Positions 1 through 9,889 of a stretch of DNA of 64,000 nt are shown piece after piece. This DNA comes from Candidatus Rhodoferax bjergmarkensis (GTDB lineage: Bacteria > Pseudomonadota > Gammaproteobacteria > Burkholderiales > Burkholderiaceae_C). The stretch is taken from positions 124,001 to 188,000 of the forward strand of contig JADJFX010000035.1 of NCBI GenBank assembly GCA_016708345.1, given 5' to 3'. The notes beneath the pieces are model-generated. The model had not been told where the DNA came from. It was given only the letters and a program-made list of their open reading frames with translations, and searched no databases. Numbering within the stretch: position 1 is the first letter of the stretch; every line of letters starts with the position of its first letter. The translations under genes were made by a program, and so were the position numbers.

Positions 1-1503
1 ACGCACCTTGGCCCTGGCACGATGGCTGACCAGATAACCCAACTCGGTATTGAGCCAGTCGCGCGAAGGCCCCCCCTCCCGAACTGCCGTAATTTCCACG
101 GTTTGCCCGTTTTTGAGCGCTGTGTTGAGTGGAACCATCACCCCGTCGACCCGCGCACCCCGGCAGCGATGGCCCAGTGTGGTGTGAACGCTGTACGCGA
201 AATCTACCGCCGTGGCCCCTTGCGGCAGCTCAACAATGGCTGCATCGGGCGTCAGGACATAAATACGGTCGTCAAAAACGCCTTGCGCTTGCTCACTGGC
301 AAAGTCACGCTCCCACGCCAACAGTTGGCGCAGCACCGCAATTTTGGCGTCATAAGCGCCACTGGCAGACACCCCGGCATAGCCTTTGACGCCGGCCTCC
401 TTGTAAGCCCAGTGGGCCGCCACACCGTGTTCTGCATGCTCATGCATGGCCTGGGTCCGGATCTGGATCTCAACCGGCTGCCCAGCCGAATCACGCACGA
501 TGGTGTGCAATGACTGGTAACCATTGGCCTTGGGCTTTGCAATGTAGTCATCAAACTCATTGGGAACCGGCGTGAACTGGCTGTGTACCCAGCTCAGCGC
601 GCCGTAACAATCTGCCACATTGGGCACCACAATGCGCAGCGCCCGGATGTCATACACCTGGTCAAAACCAAGCGACTTGCCGCGCATTTTTTTGACAATG
701 CTGTAGATGTGTTTGGGCCGCCCCTGCACTGCGGCATCCATACCCTGGGCTTGCAACTGGGCCTGCAGTTGCGCACGCAAATGCTCTACATCAGCCTCGC
801 GTTCGGTCCGTTTTTCATCCAGCAAACGGGCCACTTGCCGGTAGGTATCGGGCTCCAGAAAGCGAAAGGACAAGTCCTCCATCTCCCACTTGAGTTCCCA
901 AATTCCCAGCCGGTTGGCCAACGGTGCAAACACATGCAAAGACTCGCGCGCCAAGCCGGCGGGCACGGGTAGTTTGGTCGCCGCAAAATGACGCAGCGTT
1001 TGCAACCGTGACGCCAGACGCAGCATCACCACCCGCAGATCACGCGAAAAAGCCAGCAGCATCTTGCGCACGCTTTCGGTCTGGGCGGCTTTGGACTGCG
1101 CCATTGGTATTGCCGTGCCGGAGCGTTCGCCGACCACCTGCGCCTGGCGTGCCTGCCTGTGTACACGCACCAGCTTGGTGGTTTCCATCGCCAGCGCAGC
1201 AAAGTTGTCGCCAAACGCCTTGGCAATCACCTCCTGAGGCTTGTTCAAGTGATCGCAGGCATACACCAGATAGCAGGCCGCCTGCATCACCTCTGAACCA
1301 CCAATGGACTTGATCAGCGCCGCTACGGCATCGGCGTGGGCAAGCGTGTTTTCACCGGTGTCCAGGGTTTCGCTGGCCAACAGCGGCTCGGCAAACGCGC
1401 GTGCGCGCGCGAGTGCATGGGGCTGCTCAGGCAAGCTCTGCGCCGTCGCCGCCACCAGCGGTGACGGCTGCGAACTGCTGATTTCGTCAAGCAGGCTTTT
1501 CAT
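1..1503 (-). CDS. relA: RelA-type (p)ppGpp synthetase, C-terminus beyond window edge
   Basis: The enzyme makes the alarmone (p)ppGpp from GTP/GDP and ATP in the stringent response. The 501 codons present read from ATG at 1503 to the left edge, so the end of the TGS domain and the ACT domain are missing. An N-terminal HD-type hydrolase region (about residues 40-190) is visible but degenerate: the metal-binding HD pair is replaced in the stretch ACYLVYACDHLN. The synthetase domain follows, with YDIRALRI, EFDDYIA, NGYQSLHT and EIQIRT, and then a TGS domain from DRIYVLTP. The EFDD (EXDD) motif and the lost HD pair are known marks of RelA rather than SpoT, so I infer a synthetase without hydrolase activity. 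The hydrolase gene upstream ends 10 bp before this start, so the two may be co-transcribed. Confidence 0.95.
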   Translation of the reverse strand, partial: MKSLLDEISSSQPSPLVAATAQSLPEQPHALARARAFAEPLLASETLDTGENTLAHADAVAALIKSIGGSEVMQAACYLVYACDHLNKPQEVIAKAFGDNFAALAMETTKLVRVHRQARQAQVVGERSGTAIPMAQSKAAQTESVRKMLLAFSRDLRVVMLRLASRLQTLRHFAATKLPVPAGLARESLHVFAPLANRLGIWELKWEMEDLSFRFLEPDTYRQVARLLDEKRTEREADVEHLRAQLQAQLQAQGMDAAVQGRPKHIYSIVKKMRGKSLGFDQVYDIRALRIVVPNVADCYGALSWVHSQFTPVPNEFDDYIAKPKANGYQSLHTIVRDSAGQPVEIQIRTQAMHEHAEHGVAAHWAYKEAGVKGYAGVSASGAYDAKIAVLRQLLAWERDFASEQAQGVFDDRIYVLTPDAAIVELPQGATAVDFAYSVHTTLGHRCRGARVDGVMVPLNTALKNGQTVEITAVREGGPSRDWLNTELGYLVSHRARAKVR

Positions 1504-1513
1504 CACCCCTCTC

Positions 1514-2410
1514 CTAATCGAGCAGGAAGGAAGTGACTGCCTGCACCTGATCGTCTGCAATAAGGGTTGGGACATGACCAATGCCCTTGAACTCCGTCAG
1601 CTGCGCTTTGGGACCGCGCTGCATCATGGCCTTAGCGGTGTCGCGGGTCAGCAAGTCGGAATTTGCACCTCGCAGCAACAAGGTGGAGGCTTTGATCTGG
1701 TCATACAACTGCCACAACATGGCGTCCACTTGGGCGGCAGACTCGGGCGTCATGGCGCTGAACGAAACGGAAATGGCCGGGTCGTAATGCAGCGTCACAC
1801 AGCCGCTGCCGTCCTGGAGCGGTTTGACCATGTGGCGTGAAAACTCCAGCCACTGGGAGGGCGTATGCGGCCCGAAGGTGCTGGAGTTGGCCCACAGCAC
1901 ATCGGCCGCCGCTTGCACGGACTCAAATCGACCGGTCTCGCCAAGCCATTGGCCGATGCGCTGGATTGCACGCCACTCCACAACGGGCCCTACATCATTG
2001 AGTACCAGGCGACGCACCGGCACTGGCAGCGGCAAGTCGGGTTGCCCACAGATCACCATACCAATCAGTCCGCCCATGCTGGTGCCCACCCAGTCCAGCG
2101 TTTTGGGCTTGAGTTGTGCCAGCAAAGCCAGCATGTCTGCCGCGTAGGTCGGAATTTGGTACCCCGCCGGGTCTTGCAACCAATCGCTCTGGCCCCGACC
2201 CACGACATCCGGGCACACGACGCGAATTTTTCGACCGGCCGCTTTGCACAAAGCACGGGCCAGCACGTCAAAATCGCGCCCCTGGCGGGACAAACCATGC
2301 ACACAAACCACCACATGCCGGGCCCTTGGATTGCCCCACTGCCAATAAGCCATGCGATGGCCTTTGGCACCATCCGGGCACAAAACATAATTTAACGAGG
2401 GCTCAGACAT
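1514..2410 (-). CDS. Alpha/beta hydrolase
   Basis: This is a 298-residue alpha/beta hydrolase-fold protein. The oxyanion region VVCVHGLSRQGRDF, the nucleophile elbow GTSMGG (Ser) and a late GIGHVPT (His) are visible, so the catalytic triad looks complete. There is no signal peptide, so it is probably cytoplasmic. The frame continues 14 codons upstream to a weaker start at 2452. I prefer ATG at 2410 because the hydrolase homology begins just after it (MSEPSLNYVL). The substrate cannot be told from sequence. Related betaproteobacterial proteins are annotated only as esterases or hydrolases. It lies 10 bp upstream of relA on the same strand and is divergent from bdhA. Confidence 0.85.
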   Translation of the reverse strand: MSEPSLNYVLCPDGAKGHRMAYWQWGNPRARHVVVCVHGLSRQGRDFDVLARALCKAAGRKIRVVCPDVVGRGQSDWLQDPAGYQIPTYAADMLALLAQLKPKTLDWVGTSMGGLIGMVICGQPDLPLPVPVRRLVLNDVGPVVEWRAIQRIGQWLGETGRFESVQAAADVLWANSSTFGPHTPSQWLEFSRHMVKPLQDGSGCVTLHYDPAISVSFSAMTPESAAQVDAMLWQLYDQIKASTLLLRGANSDLLTRDTAKAMMQRGPKAQLTEFKGIGHVPTLIADDQVQAVTSFLLD

Positions 2411-2522
2411 GGTGCAGTCAATGGTTAATAATGAAAACTTGTCAACTGGCAATCAGTTCACGCTGCCAGTGGCCTCATCCTAATTCAATCGCAGTAACCT
2501 TGACCGTTTTCAGAAAAGCAAC

Positions 2523-3305
2523 ATGCTAAAAAACAAAACAGCTCTTGTCACCGGATCGACCAGCGGCATTGGCCTTGGCATTGCCAAAGCCTTGGCGGCG
2601 CAAGGTGCCAACATCGTTCTCAACGGGTTTGGCGACGTGGACGGCCCCACCGCCGAGATCAGTGCATTGGGCGTGAGCGTGACTTACCACCCGGCAGACA
2701 TGAGCCGCCCGGCAGAAATTGAAGACATGATGAAATTTGCGGCACAGCGGTTTGGCTGCGTCGATATTCTGGTCAACAACGCAGGCATTCAGCATGTGGC
2801 GCGCATTGAAAATTTTCCCGCTGAGCGCTGGGATGCCGTCATCGCCATCAACCTCTCCAGCGCCTTTCACGCCACACGCCTGGCCCTGCCAGCCATGCGC
2901 GCTGCGGATGGTGGCCGCGGCTGGGGACGCATCATCAACCTCGCATCGGTTCACGGCTTGGTCGCATCGGCTGAAAAATCAGCCTATGTGGCCGCCAAGC
3001 ATGGCCTGATCGGACTGACCAAAGTTACCGCGCTGGAAAACGCAACCACCGGCGTAACCTGCAATGCCATCTGCCCCGGCTGGGTGCTCACGCCATTGGT
3101 TCAAAAGCAGGTAGACGCCAAAGCCGCTGCCCAGGGCATCAGCAACGAAGAAGCCACCAAGCAATTGCTCGGCGAAAAAGAACCCTCGCTGCAATTCACA
3201 ACCCCTGAGGAACTGGGTGCTCTGGCGGTCTTTCTTTGCTCACCGGCTGGCAACAACGTGCGCGGTGTGGCCTGGAACATGGATGGTGGCTGGGCAGCGC
3301 AATAA
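2523..3305 (+). CDS. bdhA: 3-hydroxybutyrate dehydrogenase (SDR family)
   Basis: A 260-residue short-chain dehydrogenase that interconverts D-3-hydroxybutyrate and acetoacetate with NAD+. It would feed monomers from polyhydroxybutyrate breakdown into central metabolism in the cytoplasm. The nucleotide-binding motif TGSTSGIGLGIA lies near residue 10, NNAGIQHV near 90, and the catalytic Ser and YVAAK (Tyr-Lys) near 140-160. Length, the LASVHGLVAS segment and the C-terminal VRGVAWNMDGGW match characterised bacterial D-3-hydroxybutyrate dehydrogenases. It is divergent from the hydrolase gene, with about 110 bp between starts. A dispersed repeat follows its stop codon directly. Confidence 0.92.
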   Translation: MLKNKTALVTGSTSGIGLGIAKALAAQGANIVLNGFGDVDGPTAEISALGVSVTYHPADMSRPAEIEDMMKFAAQRFGCVDILVNNAGIQHVARIENFPAERWDAVIAINLSSAFHATRLALPAMRAADGGRGWGRIINLASVHGLVASAEKSAYVAAKHGLIGLTKVTALENATTGVTCNAICPGWVLTPLVQKQVDAKAAAQGISNEEATKQLLGEKEPSLQFTTPEELGALAVFLCSPAGNNVRGVAWNMDGGWAAQ

Positions 3306-3306
3306 T

Positions 3307-3370
3307 GCTACTTATTTTATAGCGCTTAGCGCAGGTATGGTGTGCGGTAGAGGCCCAAAACACCCCTATT
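3307..3370 (-). repeat. Dispersed short intergenic repeat, copy 1
   Basis: The minus strand reads ATAGGGGTGTTTTGGGCC, a GCGC-containing middle, and then GCGCTATAAAATAAGTAGC. This matches the consensus shared with copies at 13458, 40611, 41136 and elsewhere in the window. It lies between the convergent ends of bdhA and the kinase gene. Confidence 0.7.
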
Positions 3371-3383
3371 TACAGCGCCTAAA

Positions 3384-5864
3384 TCAGACGGACTGCTTGA
3401 ACGCCATCACCGCCTGATTGCGCAGCGTTCGAAGCAAGGCCAACTCTTTTTCGTCCAACGCTATACCGCCCTTTTTCGCCTTGTCTGCATAAATCAAACC
3501 GAAGGGTTTGCCCTTGTTGAGCAAAGGCAATAACAAAAACGTGGGCGCTTTGACTGATTTTAGGTACCAAGATGGCAAGCGCCCGGCAATGTAAGACTCC
3601 GTGGCATCGGCAATCATGGTGTCAGAACCCTTGATGCATACTGCCGTCAACAAGTCAGGTTGACTGGCTTGAATGCAAATTTTGAAAGATTTCACCATCG
3701 TTTCAACGTCCTTGCCAAGACCAAAACGTCCGGTCAATGCGTCGGTTTTAATGTCACGCATGCAAAAAATAATGCGTTGAAAGTCCATGGCCCGAAACAT
3801 GGTTTCCAAAATCATGCGCAGCACATCGGTCAGCTTGAAATCTTCAACCATGGCGTTCGTGATGTCCTGAATGCCAGCCGTCAAAATCTCGGCCACTCGC
3901 TTGTCATTGACCGCTGGAATCGTCCCGTGTTCTGGCAAGCCTGGCAGAGTGGCATGCAACTCAAGCGGGGTCAGCATATCGCCCTGTTCATCGGAGCTGT
4001 CTGTTCGCAATGCCGCATCCTCTTCCGGTGCACGCAGCAATTTGGCGGCAGCAGAACCAGCCGACACCTTGATGTCCATGGCCTTGGCCAGTTCGATCAA
4101 CTTCTTGCGGGCAACTGTGGTTGCAGCCTTGAAGTCCTGCGTGCTGACGCCCATGGTTTTGGCATATTTGCTTGTCACTTGCGCCATGCGTGCATCCACA
4201 TCCTTGGGATCACTGCGCAGCAAAATATCGGCAATTTCATTGGAGGCCACTGCGGTCCAATTCAACCTTTCGGTCATGTCAGCCGGCATTCGGCTGGGCG
4301 CGTCACCTTGCGGTTTATGCATGCAGCGCTGGATGCTGTCTGGCAAGCCCCATGCCTTGGCCACGCCCACACCAAGCGCCTCATAACTCAAACCTAATAC
4401 GTTGACAGAGGCACTGACCTCATTGACGGTCTCACGGTTGGCAGACATCAGGGCCCTAACTGCGCGTGCTTCTTCAGGAAAATAATACTGTGCCAGCATG
4501 CGCCCCAAACTTTGAAACATGGAGCCAATGAAGGCCTCCTCACGGTCTTTTTGAACCGGACTAATCTCGCTTGCAACCGAGCCGGCCATCAAAGATCGCA
4601 AAAACTCTTCTTTGAGCATGTTGGCATTGCCTTTGTCCTGCATGTGCTCCAGCAAGACCAGACTCAAAGCCATGTTGCGAATACCGTTAAAGCCTACTAG
4701 TGTGACCGCCCGCGAAACCGTGCTGATGCTTCCACCGCCTCTTGCGTAATGGGCACTGTTCACCAAGCGCAAAAGCTTGTTGGTCAACGCCACATCTTTC
4801 AGTATCTCATTGGTGACGCTGCTGACGCTTTCCTTATCGGAGGTGGCCATGCTCTGAATACGCACCACTGAATCGGACATTGCCGGAAAATCGCTCTTTT
4901 GACGCATACGGCGAAGCAAAAAATCCAGCGTACTGTTGACCGCAGCACCCGCATGGACAGGTGAATCACCCGCCTTGGGTCTGGACACCATCTCAAGCCA
5001 TTTGGCCAATTCGTCACGAAAAATAACACTGCTGGGATGGCGCTGCAAGGGGTCGCGCGCAATGGCTCGCAGCATGATGGCGCGTAACTGGTCATCGACA
5101 TCAACGCTGAGATCTTTTGGCAGTTCAAGCTGTTCATGGACGACCCGGTAAATGGCCCGGTACGGATCGCTTTCATTCACAAGTGGCTTGCCGGAAAGCA
5201 TTTCAATCAGCACAATGCCAGCCGAAAAAACATCCATCAGGGGTGTCGCAGCCTTGCCTTGTGCCGATTCTGGCGACATATAACCAGGGGTACCCCCATC
5301 GGCGTAATCTTTCTGTGACTTGTCGCCGTCCTGCACCCGTGCGGCGATGCCAAAATCCATCACCCTGGCGTGACCCGCTTGATCGACCAGCACGTTGGAC
5401 GGTTTTAAATCACGATGTACGACACCAGCCTCATGGGCCACAATCAACGCATCAAGCAGTCCCAGCATCAAAGTGACAGCCTGAATCGGCAGCATGGCAC
5501 CCGACTTCTGAATCACTTCAGACAGCGTTTTCCCCGGTATGTACTCAAACACCAGGTAAGGCTGTTGGTCTTGCAGGTCTGCTTCAAACACCGTCACGAT
5601 GTTGGGGTGCGTCAGTCGGCTGACGCTTCTGGCCTCTTGGAGCCAGTCTGCAATGGCTGCTGTGCCGGCATCTTTGCCAACCTTGATGAGCTTGATCGCC
5701 ACCTCGCGCTCCAGTCGAGGATCAAATGCGAGCCAGACAACCGACTGAGCCCCTTGGCCCAAAATGCGTCGCAATTCAAAACGCCCCAGCATGGCAGGGC
5801 CCGACTGCATGGCTTGGCCGGTGGCCATTTTTCTGATGGTGGTTAACGGTGAAAATTCAGCCAT
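3384..5864 (-). CDS. Serine/threonine protein kinase fused to HDOD and GAF domains
   Basis: This 826-residue protein joins three signalling modules. A Hanks-type kinase occupies about residues 25-290, with glycine loop LGQGAQSVV, the lysine in AIKLI, HRDLKPSNVL, DFGIA and GTPGYMSPE, so it looks catalytically competent. An HDOD domain covers about 320-520 (start FPAMSDSVVRI; ILKDVALTNKLLRLVN). A GAF-like domain covers about 650-820. No transmembrane segment is seen, so it is probably cytosolic. HDOD domains are known in bacterial regulators of motility, stress and c-di-GMP signalling. Kinase-HDOD-GAF fusions occur in Comamonadaceae but have no assigned substrate. The next gene encodes a c-di-GMP enzyme, which suggests but does not prove a link. 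Confidence 0.9.
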   Translation of the reverse strand: MAEFSPLTTIRKMATGQAMQSGPAMLGRFELRRILGQGAQSVVWLAFDPRLEREVAIKLIKVGKDAGTAAIADWLQEARSVSRLTHPNIVTVFEADLQDQQPYLVFEYIPGKTLSEVIQKSGAMLPIQAVTLMLGLLDALIVAHEAGVVHRDLKPSNVLVDQAGHARVMDFGIAARVQDGDKSQKDYADGGTPGYMSPESAQGKAATPLMDVFSAGIVLIEMLSGKPLVNESDPYRAIYRVVHEQLELPKDLSVDVDDQLRAIMLRAIARDPLQRHPSSVIFRDELAKWLEMVSRPKAGDSPVHAGAAVNSTLDFLLRRMRQKSDFPAMSDSVVRIQSMATSDKESVSSVTNEILKDVALTNKLLRLVNSAHYARGGGSISTVSRAVTLVGFNGIRNMALSLVLLEHMQDKGNANMLKEEFLRSLMAGSVASEISPVQKDREEAFIGSMFQSLGRMLAQYYFPEEARAVRALMSANRETVNEVSASVNVLGLSYEALGVGVAKAWGLPDSIQRCMHKPQGDAPSRMPADMTERLNWTAVASNEIADILLRSDPKDVDARMAQVTSKYAKTMGVSTQDFKAATTVARKKLIELAKAMDIKVSAGSAAAKLLRAPEEDAALRTDSSDEQGDMLTPLELHATLPGLPEHGTIPAVNDKRVAEILTAGIQDITNAMVEDFKLTDVLRMILETMFRAMDFQRIIFCMRDIKTDALTGRFGLGKDVETMVKSFKICIQASQPDLLTAVCIKGSDTMIADATESYIAGRLPSWYLKSVKAPTFLLLPLLNKGKPFGLIYADKAKKGGIALDEKELALLRTLRNQAVMAFKQSV

Positions 5865-5955
5865 GAATCAATGTCTGAGGATGTGAAACAAATAGATACT
5901 GCTCGACAAGTATGACACCCAAGCTCAGTCCGCGGATCACTGGCGTGTTGTGTAT

Positions 5956-8613
5956 TCAGGACGATACAGAAACGTGCGCTGAGCCGGTCTCCAGGAAACG
6001 CTCAAATCCCAGTACCGGCAGTGGTCGACTGAATAAGTAGCCTTGATAGGCATAGCAGCCATGCTGGGCCAGAACCTGTTTCTGTGCCTCGGTTTCGACG
6101 CCCTCTGCTATGACACTCAGACCCAGACTGCGTGCCAAAGCCACAATGGTTTGGGCAATCGCCACATCATTCGGGTCGGTCAACAGATCTCGCACAAACG
6201 ACTGATCGATCTTGAGTTGGTCCAGCGGCAGTCTTTTCAAATACGACAACGACGAATACCCGGTGCCAAAATCATCGAGCGAAAAGCCAATGCCGCGTGC
6301 TCGCAAAATGGTCATTTTGCTCACAATATTTTCAAGATCTTCGGCCAGCATGCTTTCTGTCAACTCGATCTTGAGTTTTCTTGGGTTGGCACCGGAGTAA
6401 TCAATCAAGCCCAAAACGTAATCCACAAACCCTTTTTCGTAAAATTGGCGGGCACTCACGTTCACCGACAAGGTCAGGTGGGCACGGGCAGGATGGCGCG
6501 ACCACTCCACCAATTGCTCGCAAGCTGTTTCCAGCACCCAATTACCCAAGAGCAGTATCTGTCCGGTTTCCTCGGCAAGGGGAATAAATTCGCAAGGTGA
6601 CACCATGCCACGCACCGGGTGGGGCCAACGCAACAAGGCTTCGGCTCCGGTCACATTGCCCAGCGCATCAACCTGCGCCTGGTAGTAAAGTACAAATTGA
6701 CGCAGCAAAATACCTTGCCGAACATCGGCCTCGAGCTTGGCCCGCGAGTTGACCAATGATTGCATGGCAGGATCGAAAAAACGCATGCCATTGCGCCCCT
6801 CGGCTTTGGTTCTGTACATTGCCAGATCAGCCTGTTTGAGCAGTTCATCCATCGGCACCGAATTGCCGAAGTACATGGCGACACCGATGCTGGTTGTGCA
6901 GTGGAAATCAACATCCACCAAACGAAAAGGCTGATTGATAAGCGCCACAATTTTCTCGCCCACCATTTTGGCCTCGGCACCGGCCACCTCCCGCACCTCA
7001 TCTAGCTCTTCCAGCATCACCACAAATTCATCACCCCCGATGCGGGCCACCGTATCGTTTTCACGCACGCAGCCGACCAAGCGCTCGGCAACTTGTTTGA
7101 GCAACAGGTCTCCTTTTTCATGACCCAGCGTTTCGTTCAGCGTCTTGAAATGGTCGAGATCGATGAACAGCAAAGCGCCTCTTCGCTTGCTGCGCGCACT
7201 GGCGTTGAGCGCCCGGTGCAAACGGTCCATCAGCAAGCGCCGATTGGGCAAACCCGTCAGCGGATCAAAAAATGCCAGTTGCCTGATTTGCTCCTCGGCT
7301 GCCTTGCGATGGGTGATGTCCGTCAGGCGAGCAACATAATGCGTCACCTGATCAAACTCATCCACCACGGCCGTGATGGTGATCCACTCCGGGAAAATTT
7401 CGCCGTTCTTGCGGCGACTCCAGATTTCACCGGCCCACTGCCCCTGTTCATGCAACTCCTGGTGCATGCGCGCATAAAAATCATCATCGTGCCGGCCCGA
7501 GTTGAACAATGCCAGCGACTGGCCCACGGCTTCTTCTTCGGTATAGCCCACACTTTCTGTGAACGCTTTGTTGACCCGGAGAATGATTTTTTGCGGGTCC
7601 GTCACGATCATGCCCTCTTGGGACTCAAAGGCCGTCGCGGCGATGCGCAGCTCGGCATGGGCACGTGATCGCTCAGAGAGGTCAATATCAATGCAGAACA
7701 TCTCCGGCTCCTGCTGCGGCTGATGCAAATAGGCGTGGCTGGAAAAAACCAGCACAGACGATCCATCCTTGCGCACCAAGGACAATTCACCCGCAGGAAT
7801 GGGTTCGCCGGTCTCAAACATCTTGCGCATGGCCTGCTGCACACTTTCGCGCATCGGGGCAGGGATGATCAGGTCGATCAACTTTTGGCCAATGGCTTCC
7901 TCGGCGGAATAACCGTACACGGACTCAGAGGCTTTGTTCCAGTACAGGGTGGTTCCGTCCGACGCGTAGCCTTGAACGCAGACGCCCGGAATGTCATTGA
8001 GCAGATGTCGAAACCGGGCCTCGGAATCACGCAAGGCCTTTTCGGTGCGAAGCCTATCCAAGCCGTCTTGCAGCAACAAGCCCAAAAACACCGTTGCAGG
8101 TGTAAAAATAAGCAGCATGGGCAAAGCCAAATTGGCCAGCTCAGTGGGTGCACCGGCCAATGGTGCCAGCACAAACAGCAGGTAACCCACCCCATGGACC
8201 AGAAAACCAAACACCAGCAATTGCACGGCATTGACCTTGGCCCAGCCCACATGAACAGCTTGACGGTACAGCAAACCAAAGACCACGCAGCAGACCACCA
8301 CGGTGACGCCCACCGCAGCACCGACGCCGCCCAGCCACAGCCGGTAAGCGCCCGCCAGCAAAGCGGCAACCCCGGCGGCCACAGGCCCGCCAAACAAACC
8401 CACCATTGCAAGAACCACTGAGCGGGCATCAACAATCACGCCGGGTGCCACCACAATGGGCATCATCATGCCAACGATGGAAATGACCCCAAAGAGCACA
8501 CCCATCGCCACGGCTTGAACCAATTTGCGGTTCTGCCAAACACGATGGTTGATGTTCTGCAAAACGCTAAGCGCCAGCAGCAATGCAACACCTTTGATAA
8601 GCTCAATGAACAA
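5956..8613 (-). CDS. Membrane PAS-GGDEF-EAL cyclic-di-GMP signalling protein
   Basis: An 885-residue protein predicted to make and/or degrade cyclic di-GMP at the inner membrane. The first 180 residues hold five to six hydrophobic segments resembling the 5TMR-LYT sensor. Two PAS domains follow (about 200-320 and 325-445), then a GGDEF domain with an intact GGDEF motif and an RxxD inhibitory site (REND) five residues before it. An EAL domain with EALLRW, DDFGTGYSS and the KIDQSF and AEGVET motifs completes the protein. Both catalytic motifs look intact, so either activity is possible. The start is TTG at 8613, supported by a GGGGAG ribosome-binding site about 7 bases upstream and no good nearby ATG. 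Confidence 0.93.
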   Translation of the reverse strand: MFIELIKGVALLLALSVLQNINHRVWQNRKLVQAVAMGVLFGVISIVGMMMPIVVAPGVIVDARSVVLAMVGLFGGPVAAGVAALLAGAYRLWLGGVGAAVGVTVVVCCVVFGLLYRQAVHVGWAKVNAVQLLVFGFLVHGVGYLLFVLAPLAGAPTELANLALPMLLIFTPATVFLGLLLQDGLDRLRTEKALRDSEARFRHLLNDIPGVCVQGYASDGTTLYWNKASESVYGYSAEEAIGQKLIDLIIPAPMRESVQQAMRKMFETGEPIPAGELSLVRKDGSSVLVFSSHAYLHQPQQEPEMFCIDIDLSERSRAHAELRIAATAFESQEGMIVTDPQKIILRVNKAFTESVGYTEEEAVGQSLALFNSGRHDDDFYARMHQELHEQGQWAGEIWSRRKNGEIFPEWITITAVVDEFDQVTHYVARLTDITHRKAAEEQIRQLAFFDPLTGLPNRRLLMDRLHRALNASARSKRRGALLFIDLDHFKTLNETLGHEKGDLLLKQVAERLVGCVRENDTVARIGGDEFVVMLEELDEVREVAGAEAKMVGEKIVALINQPFRLVDVDFHCTTSIGVAMYFGNSVPMDELLKQADLAMYRTKAEGRNGMRFFDPAMQSLVNSRAKLEADVRQGILLRQFVLYYQAQVDALGNVTGAEALLRWPHPVRGMVSPCEFIPLAEETGQILLLGNWVLETACEQLVEWSRHPARAHLTLSVNVSARQFYEKGFVDYVLGLIDYSGANPRKLKIELTESMLAEDLENIVSKMTILRARGIGFSLDDFGTGYSSLSYLKRLPLDQLKIDQSFVRDLLTDPNDVAIAQTIVALARSLGLSVIAEGVETEAQKQVLAQHGCYAYQGYLFSRPLPVLGFERFLETGSAHVSVSS

Positions 8614-8716
8614 CCGCGATCTCCCCGGATTTGCTTGACGGAGATTATGAACTGGAATGGTTAAAAGCCAAACCAGGAACCAAGTCGTCAGCGTCCTGCA
8701 ATCCCGTTAATAACCT

Positions 8717-8986
8717 TCATTGACGCCCTGATGAAAATTCGCGGCGCTGTTCTCGCAATTGCTGGCGCAAGTCCGCTTTTTCCTGCACCGACAATTGCCG
8801 TCGGGTATCCGCCGGTGCTTTGGCCGGCGTTTGCGGCTCCTGTGAGGACTTCAGCACCAGACGCAACTCGGCTCGCCGTTGTTCCGCTGTCATCCGCGCG
8901 TCATTGGCATCGCGGGCGCTCGGGGACTGTGCCCCGGCACCTGGCGCGATGAGACAAAAAAACAGTAAAAATGAGCGACAGCACAT
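8717..8986 (-). CDS. Small exported protein of unknown function
   Basis: An 89-residue protein with a short hydrophobic signal peptide (FLLFFCLIAPGAGA, cleavage near AGAQ). A very hydrophilic Arg/Gln/Glu-rich body follows, containing SVQEKADLRQQLREQRREF near the end and likely helical. It is not recognised beyond being the type of small periplasmic hypothetical found near ompR in related genera. It is divergent from ompR, with about 165 bp between the starts. The signal peptide and the absence of a better frame on the other strand support it as real, but it could be an over-call. Confidence 0.6.
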   Translation of the reverse strand: MCCRSFLLFFCLIAPGAGAQSPSARDANDARMTAEQRRAELRLVLKSSQEPQTPAKAPADTRRQLSVQEKADLRQQLREQRREFSSGRQ

Positions 8987-9152
8987 AATTCAGAACATAG
9001 CGCGAATACTTGCACCAAGCACAGATTTTTTTAAGCTTGTTCTGCACAATGGGGCAACATTTGTAACATTGTGTCAACTTAGGCACGGTATTGCGAAACA
9101 GATCGCAGCCTGCCTGCAAAATCGTCCCTGTTACAAATTCACTGATGACACC

Positions 9153-9884
9153 ATGACCCAAGCTTCCAACCGCAAAGACACGATCATGATCGTGGACGAC
9201 GATGTCCGCATCCGCGATCTGCTTCGGCGTTACCTGACGCAGGAGGGATTTGAAGTTTTGCAGGCCGAAGACGGCAAGGCCCTGACCCGGTTGCTGTTGC
9301 GTGAAAACGTTGACCTGATCGTGCTCGATTTGATGATGCCAGGCGAAGATGGATTGTCGATTTGCCGTCGCTTGCGAGCGGCCAATGACCACACCCCCAT
9401 CATCATGCTCACCGCCAAAGGTGAGGACGTGGACCGCATTGTCGGGCTCGAAGTCGGCGCTGACGACTACCTTGGTAAACCCTTCAATCCCCGGGAGTTG
9501 CTGGCCCGCATCAATGCCGTGCTGCGTCGCAGGCCGGTGCAAGAAGCGCCAGGTGCCCCGTCTTCGGACAATGAGGTGGTTGTTTTTGGGCCCTTTACTT
9601 TTGACCTTGGCGCGCGTTCACTGCGAAGGGACGAAGAAGATTTGCCACTGACCACAGGTGAATTCGCCATGCTCAAGGCTTTGGTGCGCCATCCGCGCCA
9701 ACCCTTGTCACGCGAAAAGCTGGCCCAGCTGGCCAGGGGGCGCGAGTTTGAGCCTTTTGACCGCAGTCTGGACGTGCAAGTCTCGCGCTTGCGAAAATTG
9801 CTGGAATTCGATGCTGCCACGCCGCGCTACATTCAAACCGTTTGGGGCATCGGTTATGTCTTTGTGCCCGACGGCGCTGCTTGA
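9153..9884 (+). CDS. ompR: OmpR-family response regulator
   Basis: A 243-residue response regulator. The receiver domain (1-125) has the acidic cluster VDDD at 14-17, the phosphoacceptor Asp59 in VLDLMMPG, the Thr of LTAKGED and the Lys of GKPFN. The winged-helix DNA-binding domain (about 145-240) has LTTGEFAML, QPLSREKL, RGREFEPFDRSLDVQVSRLRK and the typical end YIQTVWGIGYVFVP. The frame is open about 330 bases upstream. ATG at 9153 is chosen because it places the receiver domain at the usual distance. The next gene, a histidine kinase, begins within 6-42 bases of the stop, so the pair forms an operon. OmpR/EnvZ systems are known to control porins and osmotic responses. Confidence 0.92.
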   Translation: MTQASNRKDTIMIVDDDVRIRDLLRRYLTQEGFEVLQAEDGKALTRLLLRENVDLIVLDLMMPGEDGLSICRRLRAANDHTPIIMLTAKGEDVDRIVGLEVGADDYLGKPFNPRELLARINAVLRRRPVQEAPGAPSSDNEVVVFGPFTFDLGARSLRRDEEDLPLTTGEFAMLKALVRHPRQPLSREKLAQLARGREFEPFDRSLDVQVSRLRKLLEFDAATPRYIQTVWGIGYVFVPDGAA

Positions 9885-9889
9885 CACCC

